DNA from: Sphingomonas bacterium
GTDB lineage: Bacteria; Pseudomonadota; Alphaproteobacteria; Sphingomonadales; Sphingomonadaceae
Length of the DNA stretch: 64,000 nt
Direction of reading: 5' to 3'
NCBI GenBank assembly: GCA_030149245.1
Contig: JASBRX010000023.1
Coordinates: 62,001-126,000, forward strand
Shown: one piece after another, positions 34,956-43,132 of the stretch
Position numbering within the stretch: the stretch's first letter is position 1
Layout: every line of letters starts with the position of its first letter
Notes under the pieces: generated by a model
What the model saw: only the letters and a program-made list of their open reading frames with translations
Database searches by the model: none
What the model was told of the DNA's origin: nothing
Translations under genes and position numbers: made by a program

Positions 34956-37900
34956 GCTGACAGCTCGACCTGCTGCACCTGGCCCTCCGCCGCAGGCTTG
35001 ATCCGATACCATAGCGTATAGAGTGCCGGCAGGAAGACGAGGGTCAGGATCGTCCCGACAAGTGTGCCGCCAATCAGGGTGAACGCCATCGCGCCCCAGA
35101 ACACCGAATGGGTAAGCGGGACGAACGCGAGAACCGCAGCGAGCGCCGTGAGGATCACCGGCCGCGAGCGCTGCACAGTCGCCTCGACCACGGCATCGAA
35201 TGGTGTCCGGCCATGTGCTTCGTTCTCGTGGATCTGGCCGATCAGGATGAGCGTGTTGCGCATCAGGATGCCGGCCAGCGAGATCAGCCCCAGGATCGCA
35301 TTGAAGCCGAAGGGCTGGCCGGCCAGCAGCAACGTCGGCACTACGCCGATCAGCCCCAGCGGAGCGGTCAGCAGCACGATCGTCATCGCAGAGAAGCTGC
35401 GGACCTGGAGCATGATGACGATCATCATCAACAAGATCATGATCGGAAAGATCTGGGCGAGCGCGGCATTGGCCTTGCCCGCTTCCTCGATCGAGCCGCC
35501 CATGGTGATATGATAGCCGGCCGGAAGCGTGCCGATGACCGGCTGAAGCTTCTTGAGCATGGCGGTCGAGACATCGGGCGGCTGCAGGCCGTTGGCGATG
35601 TCCCCGCGTACGGTGATCGTCGGCACGCGGTCCCGACGGAGCAGAATGGGATCCTCCATGCGCAGCTCGAGCGTGCCGATCTGGCTGATCGGTATGCGCT
35701 GGCCATTCCCGGCGGTCAGCGTAAAGTCCCCGATGCGCGCCGGATCGAGCCGGGTCTCGCCGCCGGAGCGCACGACCACCTCCACAGTGCGGATATCCTC
35801 GCGAGCCTGCGAGACGGTCACGCCAGAGAGCAGGAATTGCAGCTGCTCGCCGACATCGCCCGAAGTCAGGCCCATGGCGCGCAGCCGGTCCTGGTCGAGC
35901 ACGAAGCGCAGCGTCGGCACGCGTTCGCCCCAATCGGTGTTGACCGTGCGCATCATCGGATCATTGGTCATGATCGTGCGGACCTGATCGGCGATGGCGC
36001 GCAGCCTCTCCACATCGGGACCACTGACGCGGAACGCCACCGGGTATGGAGACGGGGGGCCGAAGACGAGCTGCGTCACACGTACGCGGGCCTCCGGAGC
36101 AAGGCCGTCAGCCACCACACGCCGCAGCCGGTCCTTTAGCACATCGCGCGCCTCCTCGTCGGGCGTGCGCACGATGATCTTGGCAAAGGACGGGTCGGGC
36201 AGTTCGGGCGAAAGCGACATGAAGAAGCGCGGCGCGCCCTGGCCGACATAGGCGGTGATGACCTTTGCCTCGGGTTGCTTGCGGAGCCAAGCTTCGACTT
36301 GTTCTGTCGCAGCACTGGTTTGCTCGATCGACGTGCCCTTGGGCATCTGGACTTCAACCAGCACCTCGGGCCGATCAGAGGTAGGGAAGAACTGCTTCTT
36401 CACCAGCGCCATGCCCGCACCGGCGACGAGGAAAGCAATCAGCGTCGCGATCGTCACCACCCGGTTGCGCGTCGCTGCCCAGCGGATCAGCCCGCGCAGC
36501 CGTTGGTAGCGCGGAGTCTGATAGATGGCGTCGTGGCCGCCTTCGACCGGCTTGATCGCCGGTAGCAGCTTGACCCCCATATAGGGCGTGAACACCACCG
36601 CCACGACCCAAGATGCGAGCAAGGCGAAACCAACGACCCAGAAGATGTTGCCCGCATATTCGCCCGCCGTGGACTTCGCGAAGCCGACCGGCATCAGGCC
36701 GATTACCGTCACGAGCGTGCCGGCGAGCATGGGCGCTGCGGTGTGGCTCCAGGCATAGGCCGACGCTTTGATGCGGTCGAAGCCCTCTTCCATCTTCACG
36801 ACCATCATCTCGATCGCGATAATGGCGTCGTCGACGAGCAGTCCAAGCGCGAGCACAAGCGAGCCGAGCGTAATGCGGTCCAGCACCCGGTCGGTCGCCC
36901 ACATGATGACTAGTACGATCGCGAGCGTCAGCGGCACTGCGCCCGCGACGACAATACCCACCCGCCAGCCGAGCGCGACGAGGCTGACGATCATCACGAT
37001 CGCGAGCGCCTCGAGGAAGGTGCGCATGAACTGGTCGACGGCCGCCGAGATGTTCACCGACTGATCGGTTACCGGCGTGAGCGTCATCCCCAGCGGAAGG
37101 TCAGCCGAGATCGCCTCCACTTCGGCCTTCAACGACTTACCGAGATCGAGTCCGTTCCAGCCCTCACGCATGACCACACCAAGCAGCAGCGTCGGTTCGC
37201 CCTGATTGCGGATCAGGAAGGTGGCCGGGTCCTCATAGCCGCGTCGAACCTCGGCGATATCCGCCAGGCGCACGGTCTTGCCATTCGCGATGATCGGAAG
37301 GTCGCGGATATTCTGGAGATCGTTGAACGCGCCGTCGAGCCGAACCAATATCTGCGGCCCGTTTGCTTCGATCGCGCCCGCAGGGGTGACCAGGTTCTGC
37401 TGCGCGAGCGCCGAGAAAATGGCGCGCGGCGCGATGCCCAGCGTCGCCAGCCGATCCGGCGCAAATTCGACGAAGACGCGTTCAGGCCGCTCGCCGACGA
37501 TGTTGACCTTCTTGACGCCTGGCACGTGCAGCAACCGCTGGCGCAGCGTTTCAGCCTGACGGGCAAGCGCCCGCGGCGGCTCGCCCTTCGCCTTCAGCGC
37601 ATAGAGTGCGAAGGTCACATCGCCATATTCGTCGTTGACGAACGGGCCAACCGTGCCGCGTGGCAGCCGCGACGTCTCGTCCTGAAGCTTCTTGCGCGCC
37701 TGATAGAATTGTTCCTGCACCTCGGAGGGCGGTGTCTGATCACGCAGGAGCAGCGTGGTAAAGGCAAGGCCGGGGCGGGTGAACGTCTCCGCACGATCGT
37801 ACCAGCGCAGTTCCTGCAACCGCTTCTCGAGCGGCTCGGCGACTTGGTCCTGCATTTCCTGCGCGGTGGCGCCGGGCCAGGCCGTAACCACCGTCATCTG

Positions 37901-38059
37901 CTTGATCGTGAAGCTCGGATCCTCGGCGCGACCGAGATTGAGGAAAGCCACGATCCCAGCAGCTGAAATGGCGATGATGAAAAACAAGGTTACCGCCCGC
38001 TCGCGTACTGCGAGCGCGGAGAGGTTGAACCTGCCCTTGGGCTCTGACGTCTCGCTCAA
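34952..38059 (-). CDS. RND efflux transporter permease
   Basis: A 1035-residue inner-membrane RND proton antiporter of normal length with the usual 12 helices and two large periplasmic loops. It starts with a cytoplasmic N-terminus and first helix (RAVTLFFIIAISAAGIVAFL). The proton-relay acidic pair in the fourth helix is visible in LGLLVDDAIIAIEMM, and PLTLAIVLVIMWATDR precedes it. It pumps hydrophobic or amphiphilic compounds out with the adaptor and outer-membrane lipoprotein encoded nearby. Its start overlaps the adaptor stop (ATGA). Substrates cannot be predicted from the sequence. Confidence 0.94.
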   Translation of the reverse strand: MSETSEPKGRFNLSALAVRERAVTLFFIIAISAAGIVAFLNLGRAEDPSFTIKQMTVVTAWPGATAQEMQDQVAEPLEKRLQELRWYDRAETFTRPGLAFTTLLLRDQTPPSEVQEQFYQARKKLQDETSRLPRGTVGPFVNDEYGDVTFALYALKAKGEPPRALARQAETLRQRLLHVPGVKKVNIVGERPERVFVEFAPDRLATLGIAPRAIFSALAQQNLVTPAGAIEANGPQILVRLDGAFNDLQNIRDLPIIANGKTVRLADIAEVRRGYEDPATFLIRNQGEPTLLLGVVMREGWNGLDLGKSLKAEVEAISADLPLGMTLTPVTDQSVNISAAVDQFMRTFLEALAIVMIVSLVALGWRVGIVVAGAVPLTLAIVLVIMWATDRVLDRITLGSLVLALGLLVDDAIIAIEMMVVKMEEGFDRIKASAYAWSHTAAPMLAGTLVTVIGLMPVGFAKSTAGEYAGNIFWVVGFALLASWVVAVVFTPYMGVKLLPAIKPVEGGHDAIYQTPRYQRLRGLIRWAATRNRVVTIATLIAFLVAGAGMALVKKQFFPTSDRPEVLVEVQMPKGTSIEQTSAATEQVEAWLRKQPEAKVITAYVGQGAPRFFMSLSPELPDPSFAKIIVRTPDEEARDVLKDRLRRVVADGLAPEARVRVTQLVFGPPSPYPVAFRVSGPDVERLRAIADQVRTIMTNDPMMRTVNTDWGERVPTLRFVLDQDRLRAMGLTSGDVGEQLQFLLSGVTVSQAREDIRTVEVVVRSGGETRLDPARIGDFTLTAGNGQRIPISQIGTLELRMEDPILLRRDRVPTITVRGDIANGLQPPDVSTAMLKKLQPVIGTLPAGYHITMGGSIEEAGKANAALAQIFPIMILLMMIVIMLQVRSFSAMTIVLLTAPLGLIGVVPTLLLAGQPFGFNAILGLISLAGILMRNTLILIGQIHENEAHGRTPFDAVVEATVQRSRPVILTALAAVLAFVPLTHSVFWGAMAFTLIGGTLVGTILTLVFLPALYTLWYRIKPAAEGQVQQVELSA

Positions 38060-39138
38060 CGGACTGCTCCCGGAGCGATGCGAACCGACTGGCCCTGGTG
38101 CAACATGTGCGCACCGAGCGCCACAAAGCGCTCGCCTGACCGCAGTCCTGCCGTCACGGTCGCGGACTCTTCACCGATGGCGGCGAGCCGGACTGGACGC
38201 CAGCTGACTTTCGGACTGTTCCCGGGGGCGACGACCCAGACGCCGGGCCCCTTGCCGCGATCGTAAATGGCGCCGAGCGGTACCGCAATCATCGAAGGCT
38301 GGTCGGAAGTGACCAGCCGGACGGTTACCGTCGAGCCCAAAGGCGCGCTCGCGGGTGCGCCGACGAGGACGAATCGCGCTTCGAAAGTCCGTGTCGCCGG
38401 ATCGGCGGCCTGGCTCAGTTGCCGCAATCGTGCCTGCCCGCCGAGCCCGCTATAGGTGCGCGCCTCCGCTTGCGTGCCCAGTGCGGGCCTAAGCGTTTCG
38501 GGAAGTGCGACAATGGCTTCACGCGGACCGGAGCGGGCAAGGCGCACCACGGTTTGGCCGGCCGCGACCACCTGACCTGGCTCCGCCAGCGTCTCAGCGA
38601 TCACGCCGTCCGCATCGGCAACCAGCAACGTATAGCTGCTATCGTTGCGGCTGACCCTGGCCTGGGCCTCGGCTGCAGAGAGCTGCGCGTTCGCCGAAAG
38701 TGCGGCGGCCTTGACCTGATCATAGGCCGAGGCGGAGACTGCGCCCGCAGAAACCAGATCACGGTAGCGCTGTTCATCTGCGCTGGCTTGGGCCGCGCGG
38801 GCGCGCGCTGCCGCTACCGTGCCGGCTGCCGCCTGCGCCGCGAGCGCATAGTCGGTCGCATCGATACGCATGAGCGGCTGGCCGCGGCGGACGGTTTGAC
38901 CGGCTTCGACCAGTCGCGCCGCCACCTTGCCAGCGACGCGGAAGCCAAGATCGCTCTGCACCCGCGCGCCTACGATCCCCGTGAATTCGCGAGCACCACT
39001 CTCAGACGCGGCTGCCGATGCGACACGGACAAGTGGCGGCGCTGTTCGCGGATCGGCATCCGACTTCCCGCACCCGGCCAGCGCCATCGCTGTCAGACCA
39101 AGGAGCCCGAGCGTTCGGGCGCAAGACGATGTGGGCAC
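38056..39138 (-). CDS. RND efflux periplasmic adaptor lipoprotein
   Basis: A 360-residue membrane-fusion protein with a lipoprotein signal (GLTAMALAGCG). It has the split lipoyl/hairpin/beta-barrel order of the HlyD family: FTGIVGARVQSDLGFRV and RLVEAGQTVRRGQPL in the first lipoyl half, an Ala/Gln-rich alpha-hairpin, then GVIAETLAEPGQVVAAGQTV in the second half. It bridges the permease and the outer-membrane channel. Its promoter region holds an operator-like palindrome matching one at the TetR/outer-membrane gene promoter. The start codon lies 40 bases from that palindrome. Confidence 0.92.
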   Translation of the reverse strand: MPTSSCARTLGLLGLTAMALAGCGKSDADPRTAPPLVRVASAAASESGAREFTGIVGARVQSDLGFRVAGKVAARLVEAGQTVRRGQPLMRIDATDYALAAQAAAGTVAAARARAAQASADEQRYRDLVSAGAVSASAYDQVKAAALSANAQLSAAEAQARVSRNDSSYTLLVADADGVIAETLAEPGQVVAAGQTVVRLARSGPREAIVALPETLRPALGTQAEARTYSGLGGQARLRQLSQAADPATRTFEARFVLVGAPASAPLGSTVTVRLVTSDQPSMIAVPLGAIYDRGKGPGVWVVAPGNSPKVSWRPVRLAAIGEESATVTAGLRSGERFVALGAHMLHQGQSVRIAPGAVR

Positions 39139-39177
39139 GCGGGTTCCTCCTGTTCAGTCGGAACCCAATGCCATCGA

Positions 39178-39201
39178 GTGACCAATATGTAAACTGGTCA
39201 C
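39178..39201. promoter_or_regulatory. operator-like palindrome upstream of the RND adaptor
   Basis: Seven-base arms GTGACCA and TGGTCAC flank a 10-base A/T-rich centre, total 24 bases. It matches in arm sequence and length (GTGAC-N14-GTCAC) a second palindrome at 39874-39897. It sits between the TetR gene end and the adaptor start, in the promoter region of the adaptor-permease operon. It is best explained as the binding site of the neighbouring TetR repressor. Confidence 0.75.
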
Positions 39202-39216
39202 ATTGAGGCGTCTAGC

Positions 39217-39834
39217 TCAAGGCGCGAGGCTACGCAACACGAGGCTGGCGACCTCGGCTTGGGCGTCGGGCAGCAGATCCAGGTTTCGCTCAAGAAAAAC
39301 TGGGTCGATGAAGGACTTGAGTGCATAGAAGATTGATCGGCGGGTTTCGTCGAGCGGCGTCTTTCGCTCGAACTCGCCATTCTCGCGGCCCTCCTTGAGA
39401 ATCTGTTCAAGCAGGCCCTGCAGCCGCTCGGTATAGTCCCGCACCACTTCCCAGTTTTCGGTCGAGGCGTGTGCCGCAATTTCATAAAGCTTGCGATCGT
39501 TGAAGAGCAGCTCGACGCTCGCGCTCGTCACAGTTTTTGAAAATCTGCGCAGTTTGTCGGTAGCGTCCTCCCCTTGGTCTACCGCCTCTCGGGTCTGGTC
39601 GAATAGTCCGTCCACACACTCAGCGCAGATTGCTTCGCCGATCGCCTGCTTCGACTCGAAAAAGCGGTAGATATAGGCTTTGGAGAAGCCAATCTCGCGC
39701 GCGAGGTCCGACACCGTGGTCTTGTCATAGCCGTAATGCGCGAAGCACTCGCGCGCCGCCTTGACGATCTGGTCCCGCACAGAATGCTCCGCCGGTCCAC
39801 GCGTGGCGGCCTTGATTATGCTCTCATTTTTCAT
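39217..39834 (-). CDS. TetR-family repressor of the RND efflux genes
   Basis: A 205-residue TetR regulator. The N-terminal helix-turn-helix is typical (QIVKAARECFAHYGYDKTTV, then DLAREIGFSKAYIYRFFESK); the C-terminal ligand-binding part is divergent. The ATG at 39834 is chosen because longer starts (up to 39897) would put the coding region inside the operator palindrome. It lies between the adaptor gene, same strand, and the outer-membrane channel gene, divergent, and both flanks hold the same GTGAC-N14-GTCAC palindrome. It probably represses itself and all three pump genes until a pump substrate binds. Confidence 0.9.
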   Translation of the reverse strand: MKNESIIKAATRGPAEHSVRDQIVKAARECFAHYGYDKTTVSDLAREIGFSKAYIYRFFESKQAIGEAICAECVDGLFDQTREAVDQGEDATDKLRRFSKTVTSASVELLFNDRKLYEIAAHASTENWEVVRDYTERLQGLLEQILKEGRENGEFERKTPLDETRRSIFYALKSFIDPVFLERNLDLLPDAQAEVASLVLRSLAP

Positions 39835-39873
39835 GGTTGCACCCATAACGGCAATTGGATGGATTGACAAACT

Positions 39874-39897
39874 GTGACTATTGATGTCATTGGTCAC
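39874..39897. promoter_or_regulatory. operator-like palindrome in the tetR / outer-membrane channel divergent promoter
   Basis: A 24-base imperfect palindrome with arms GTGAC and GTCAC and inner symmetric bases (TGA and TCA), with a further T/A pair outside. It has the same spacing as the palindrome at 39178-39201. A -35-like TTGACA (39864-39869) reading toward the channel gene lies just before it, so a bound protein would cover the spacer and -10 region. Confidence 0.75.
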
Positions 39898-39939
39898 ACA
39901 TTCATGAGCTAGTTCATGAACCTGCTGGCAGACGAGCGC

Positions 39940-41388
39940 ATGCGCATTTCATCTTCGATTCTCACGATCGCGGCAGCCGCGCTGCTCGCCGGCTGTGCCG
40001 TCGGGCCGGCTTACGTCGCGCCTGAGACGGCGGCCCCGCCTGCCTTCATGGGAGGCCCCGCCGTCGACGCGCTCACCGGTCAGGCGAAGAATGTCGATCT
40101 GGTGAACTGGTGGCGATCGTTTGACGATCCGCTGCTGGTGAGCGTGGTCGAGCGGGCCTTAGCGCAGAATCTCGACTTGCAGCAGGCAAGCGCCCGGGTC
40201 GTCCAGGCGCGTGCCGCCCTGCGCCGGGCCCACGCCGAGCTCCTTCCGTCCGGGCAGGTCAGCGGGCAGGCGAGCGAGAATTATCAATCGATCGAGTCGC
40301 CGCAAGGCCGCATTGCCAGCGCCTTACCTGGCGTTGACCGCGAAGCGCAGAGCTATGAGTTGAACGTCGCCGCAGGCTGGGAGCTCGATCTTTTTGGCGG
40401 CAAGGACGCCGCCCGTGACGCTGCACGGGCCGACTGGCAAGCATCCGCAGCTGGCGCCGTCGCCGCGCGGCTCGCTGTTGCTGCGCAAACCGCCGACACC
40501 TATGTCACGATCCGTAGCCTCCAGGCGCGGCTCGGCGTCGCGCGTAGTCAACAGCAGGTCCAGCAGCAGTTGGTCGATCTGGTCGCGCTTCAGTACGGCA
40601 AAGGAGTGGCACCGGAATTACAGCTGCGCCAAGCCGAGGGCGCTCTGGCGCAAGTCAAAGCTGCCGTTCCAGAGCTAGCGCAGGGTCTTGACGCCGCAAT
40701 GAACGCGCTTGACGTGTTGTTGGGCCTTCAACCGGGCTCTACCCGGACCGAGCTTGCGGCCATCGCACCGATCCCTAACGTCCCGGCAGTGTCGGACGCG
40801 GGCGGTCCGGCCGCCTTACTGCGCCGGCGCCCCGACATCATCGCGGCTGAGCGCACACTCGCTGCGTCGAATGCGCGGATCGGGGTCGCGATCTCGGAAT
40901 ATTATCCGAAGTTCTCGCTGAGCGGTTTGCTCGGTACGGCGACCATGGATGTTGGTAGGTTGTTCAGCGGTGGCGCGACCCAGGCCAGCGGGGTTCTCGG
41001 ATTGCGCTGGCGGTTGTTCGACTTCGGCCGAATCGATTCCGACATTGCCGCTGCGCGCGGGCGCAACACCGAGGCGCTCGCCGCCTACCGCCTCACGGTT
41101 CTGCGTGCTTCAGAAGATGTCGAGAATGCATTCTCCGGCCTCATCAAGCAGCAGGCGCGCGCTTTGATCCTGGGACAGGGCGTGTCGTCGCTTACTAAGG
41201 CTCGGGCATCTTCGCTGGCAGCCTATAAAGGTGGCGTGTCCAGCCTGCGGGACGTCCTTGACGCCGATCAGCGCCTTCTCGCGACACGTGACGCCGAAAT
41301 TCAATCCAAAGCGGCTGCCGTCCGCGCCGCCATCGCTTCCTTCCGGGCTCTCGGCGGCGGATGGGACGCCTCGGCCACGCAGAGCTGA
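39940..41388 (+). CDS. outer-membrane efflux lipoprotein, OprM/NodT family
   Basis: A 482-residue TolC-like channel with a lipoprotein leader (ILTIAAAALLAGC). Family motifs include NWWRSFDDPLL near 57, LDLQQASARVVQARAALRRA, LNVAAGWELDLFGG, the repeat-type second half with RRRPDIIAAERTLAASNARIGVA and YYPKFSLSG, and a late LRWRLFDFGRIDSDIA. It supplies the exit duct for the RND pump encoded on the opposite strand. The ATG at 39940 gives a clean signal peptide; an ATG at 39916 would add eight residues and has no better ribosome site. Confidence 0.93.
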   Translation: MRISSSILTIAAAALLAGCAVGPAYVAPETAAPPAFMGGPAVDALTGQAKNVDLVNWWRSFDDPLLVSVVERALAQNLDLQQASARVVQARAALRRAHAELLPSGQVSGQASENYQSIESPQGRIASALPGVDREAQSYELNVAAGWELDLFGGKDAARDAARADWQASAAGAVAARLAVAAQTADTYVTIRSLQARLGVARSQQQVQQQLVDLVALQYGKGVAPELQLRQAEGALAQVKAAVPELAQGLDAAMNALDVLLGLQPGSTRTELAAIAPIPNVPAVSDAGGPAALLRRRPDIIAAERTLAASNARIGVAISEYYPKFSLSGLLGTATMDVGRLFSGGATQASGVLGLRWRLFDFGRIDSDIAAARGRNTEALAAYRLTVLRASEDVENAFSGLIKQQARALILGQGVSSLTKARASSLAAYKGGVSSLRDVLDADQRLLATRDAEIQSKAAAVRAAIASFRALGGGWDASATQS

Positions 41389-42174
41389 GCCGATAGGACG
41401 GGCGGGGCGGCTGGGCATTGCCCTAAAGCGCGATCAGCGCCGCGATACCAGCCTGCGGGGCATCTGCGCGGAGGGCGACTTCACGAACCTGCTTTCGCCT
41501 CCCGCGACCTCGGGACCATGTCAAGTCGCGATGGCGCTGTCGTTGCTCTGCAGTCGATGCCGGTTTGGGAGCTTGAACCGCTTCACACGATTGTGGTGGA
41601 CCATCGCTTACTGAGGGTTGCCGGTCCATTTCATCGCGTCGCTGTCTGCTTGCGAGATGCATGGTCAAAAGGCGGAAAGACCGCGACCGGCCCAATGGAA
41701 GTCATTGCAGGCCGATCTGCCCCGTTCTCTTCAGCTTCAGGAATTCACGGTCTCCCGCCTTGAATAGCGCGAGCATCGGGACGACCAGCTTGGTGGCTCC
41801 TTGAGACTCTCGTCCGGCCGCTGCAGCATGTGCCGCAGTATAAAGGCTTAGGTCGCGAAACACGTCCGGGGAACGTCGACAGTGAGTTTCACCGGCTTGT
41901 CATCGGGTATTGGACCGAGCCCGCCCCCCCCTTCGGCGGCTTCTGGGCCGGTTGCGGTCTGTCTGCTTGCGATTGGCAAACTCCCAGTAGCAGACGCTGG
42001 TCAAGCCTGGCCCGGAAGGGCGGATCCGTCGTTGAGGGCGGGCAGGCATCTCGGCGCGGATCGCCAGGATCTGCGGTGGTGCATGCCGGTCGATCGCAGC
42101 GCATCGCCATCGAGCATCGCACCCGCCCGCCAGCGGCATCTAGTGGGCACGGCAATCTCGCCAGCGATCCGCAC
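41389..42174. other. long non-coding or decayed stretch
   Basis: Nearly 790 bases lie between the efflux channel gene and the terminator of the phosphatase gene. Open frames exist on both strands (for example 41518-41763 on plus) but none has a recognised motif, a ribosome site or consistent codon use. A run of eight Cs lies near 41927-41934. It may be decayed coding sequence; I see no insertion-sequence ends. Confidence 0.45.
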
Positions 42175-42209
42175 AAAAAATGGCCCGGCACGCCTTGCGC
42201 ACCGGGCCA
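42175..42209 (-). terminator. intrinsic terminator of the phosphatase gene
   Basis: On the minus strand an 8-base stem (TGGCCCGG with CCGGGCCA, arms 42202-42209 and 42181-42188) closes a 13-base loop and is followed by six Ts (plus-strand AAAAAA at 42175-42180). It lies 27 bases after the phosphatase stop and ends the TonB receptor-phosphatase transcript. Confidence 0.88.
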
Positions 42210-42236
42210 TAAAGTCGGGGAACCCAAAAAGCGCGA

Positions 42237-43121
42237 TCAGGCCGGCGCGCGCACCAGCAGCTTGTCGCGCAGCGTCGCGATCGCCTTGGCGTCGAGGCCC
42301 AGCTGCTCGCGATAATAGGCCTCGGCCCCGCCGGGCCAGTTGTCGATCGTCGCGAACGCGGCCTCGATATACGCCCGGTCGACGCCCATCAGCGCCTGGC
42401 GGACATCGGCGGGCAGCCGTGCGAAGAACATCATCTGCGGATCATTCTTGTCCGCTTCGCTCTCGACCGGCTTGAACGTCTCGTTCGACAACAGATAGTC
42501 GGCGATCACCGTCTCGCGCGGCACGCCCAGCACGCTCAGCACCAGCGCCGCGGCGACCCCGGTACGGTCCTTGCCCGCCGAACAGTTGAACGCCAGCGGC
42601 GCGTCGCCGCCGATCAGCTCGGCAAAGATCAGCTTATACTGGTCGGCAAAGGTCTTCGGCACCTCGCGATAGAATGTCGCCATCACCGCGCGCGCCTCGG
42701 CCCCGGTCAGGCCCGGCTTGGCGAGCGCGGACATCATCGAATAATCGATCTCATAGTCCTTCTGATGGACCTGCGGGCTGCCCGGCAGCGGCCAGGCCAC
42801 CGGCTCCTTCTTGCGCTCGCTGGTCGAACGCAGGTCGACCACGGTCTTGAGGCCCTTGTCCGCCAGATAGCGGAAGTCCGCGTCGGTCAGCTTGGTCATC
42901 GTGCCCGACCGGAAGATCGTGCCCCATTTGACCATCCGACCATCGGCGGTGCGATAGCCGCCCAGGTCGCGGAAATTCTGCCCGCCCTCCAGCGGCAGGA
43001 GGCGCTTGGACGCCTCCTGCGTGGCGGCGGCCGGCGCCGTCGCCTGACGCGCGGCGAGCGGTGCGGGAAGGCTGGCGATCAGCGTGATCGCGGCAGTTGC
43101 GGCAAGGTTGAACTTGGTCAT
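42237..43121 (-). CDS. secreted tyrosine/dual-specificity phosphatase
   Basis: A 294-residue protein with a signal peptide (TAAITLIASLPAPLAARQ) and the cysteine-phosphatase P-loop FNCSAGKDRTGVAAA near residue 189, matching the bacterial Y_phosphatase3 (MptpB-like) family; FRDLGGYRTADGRMVKWG near 50 is the family's N-terminal signature. The Asp/Lys/Arg loop form (AGKDRTG) is typical of members that may act on phosphoinositides or phosphotyrosine. It lies 11 bases after the TonB receptor stop, so both are probably one transcript, and the product would work in the periplasm. Confidence 0.9.
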   Translation of the reverse strand: MTKFNLAATAAITLIASLPAPLAARQATAPAAATQEASKRLLPLEGGQNFRDLGGYRTADGRMVKWGTIFRSGTMTKLTDADFRYLADKGLKTVVDLRSTSERKKEPVAWPLPGSPQVHQKDYEIDYSMMSALAKPGLTGAEARAVMATFYREVPKTFADQYKLIFAELIGGDAPLAFNCSAGKDRTGVAAALVLSVLGVPRETVIADYLLSNETFKPVESEADKNDPQMMFFARLPADVRQALMGVDRAYIEAAFATIDNWPGGAEAYYREQLGLDAKAIATLRDKLLVRAPA

Positions 43122-43132
43122 CGTGAATTCCT

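Noticed and set aside
34675..35001. Plus-strand frame after pnkp
   Set aside because: It is antisense to the HxlR remnant and the permease end, and its product is Arg/Ala-rich without motif.
41518..41763. 81-codon plus-strand frame after the efflux channel gene
   Set aside because: No ribosome site, motif or consistent codon bias; the region seems decayed or non-coding.
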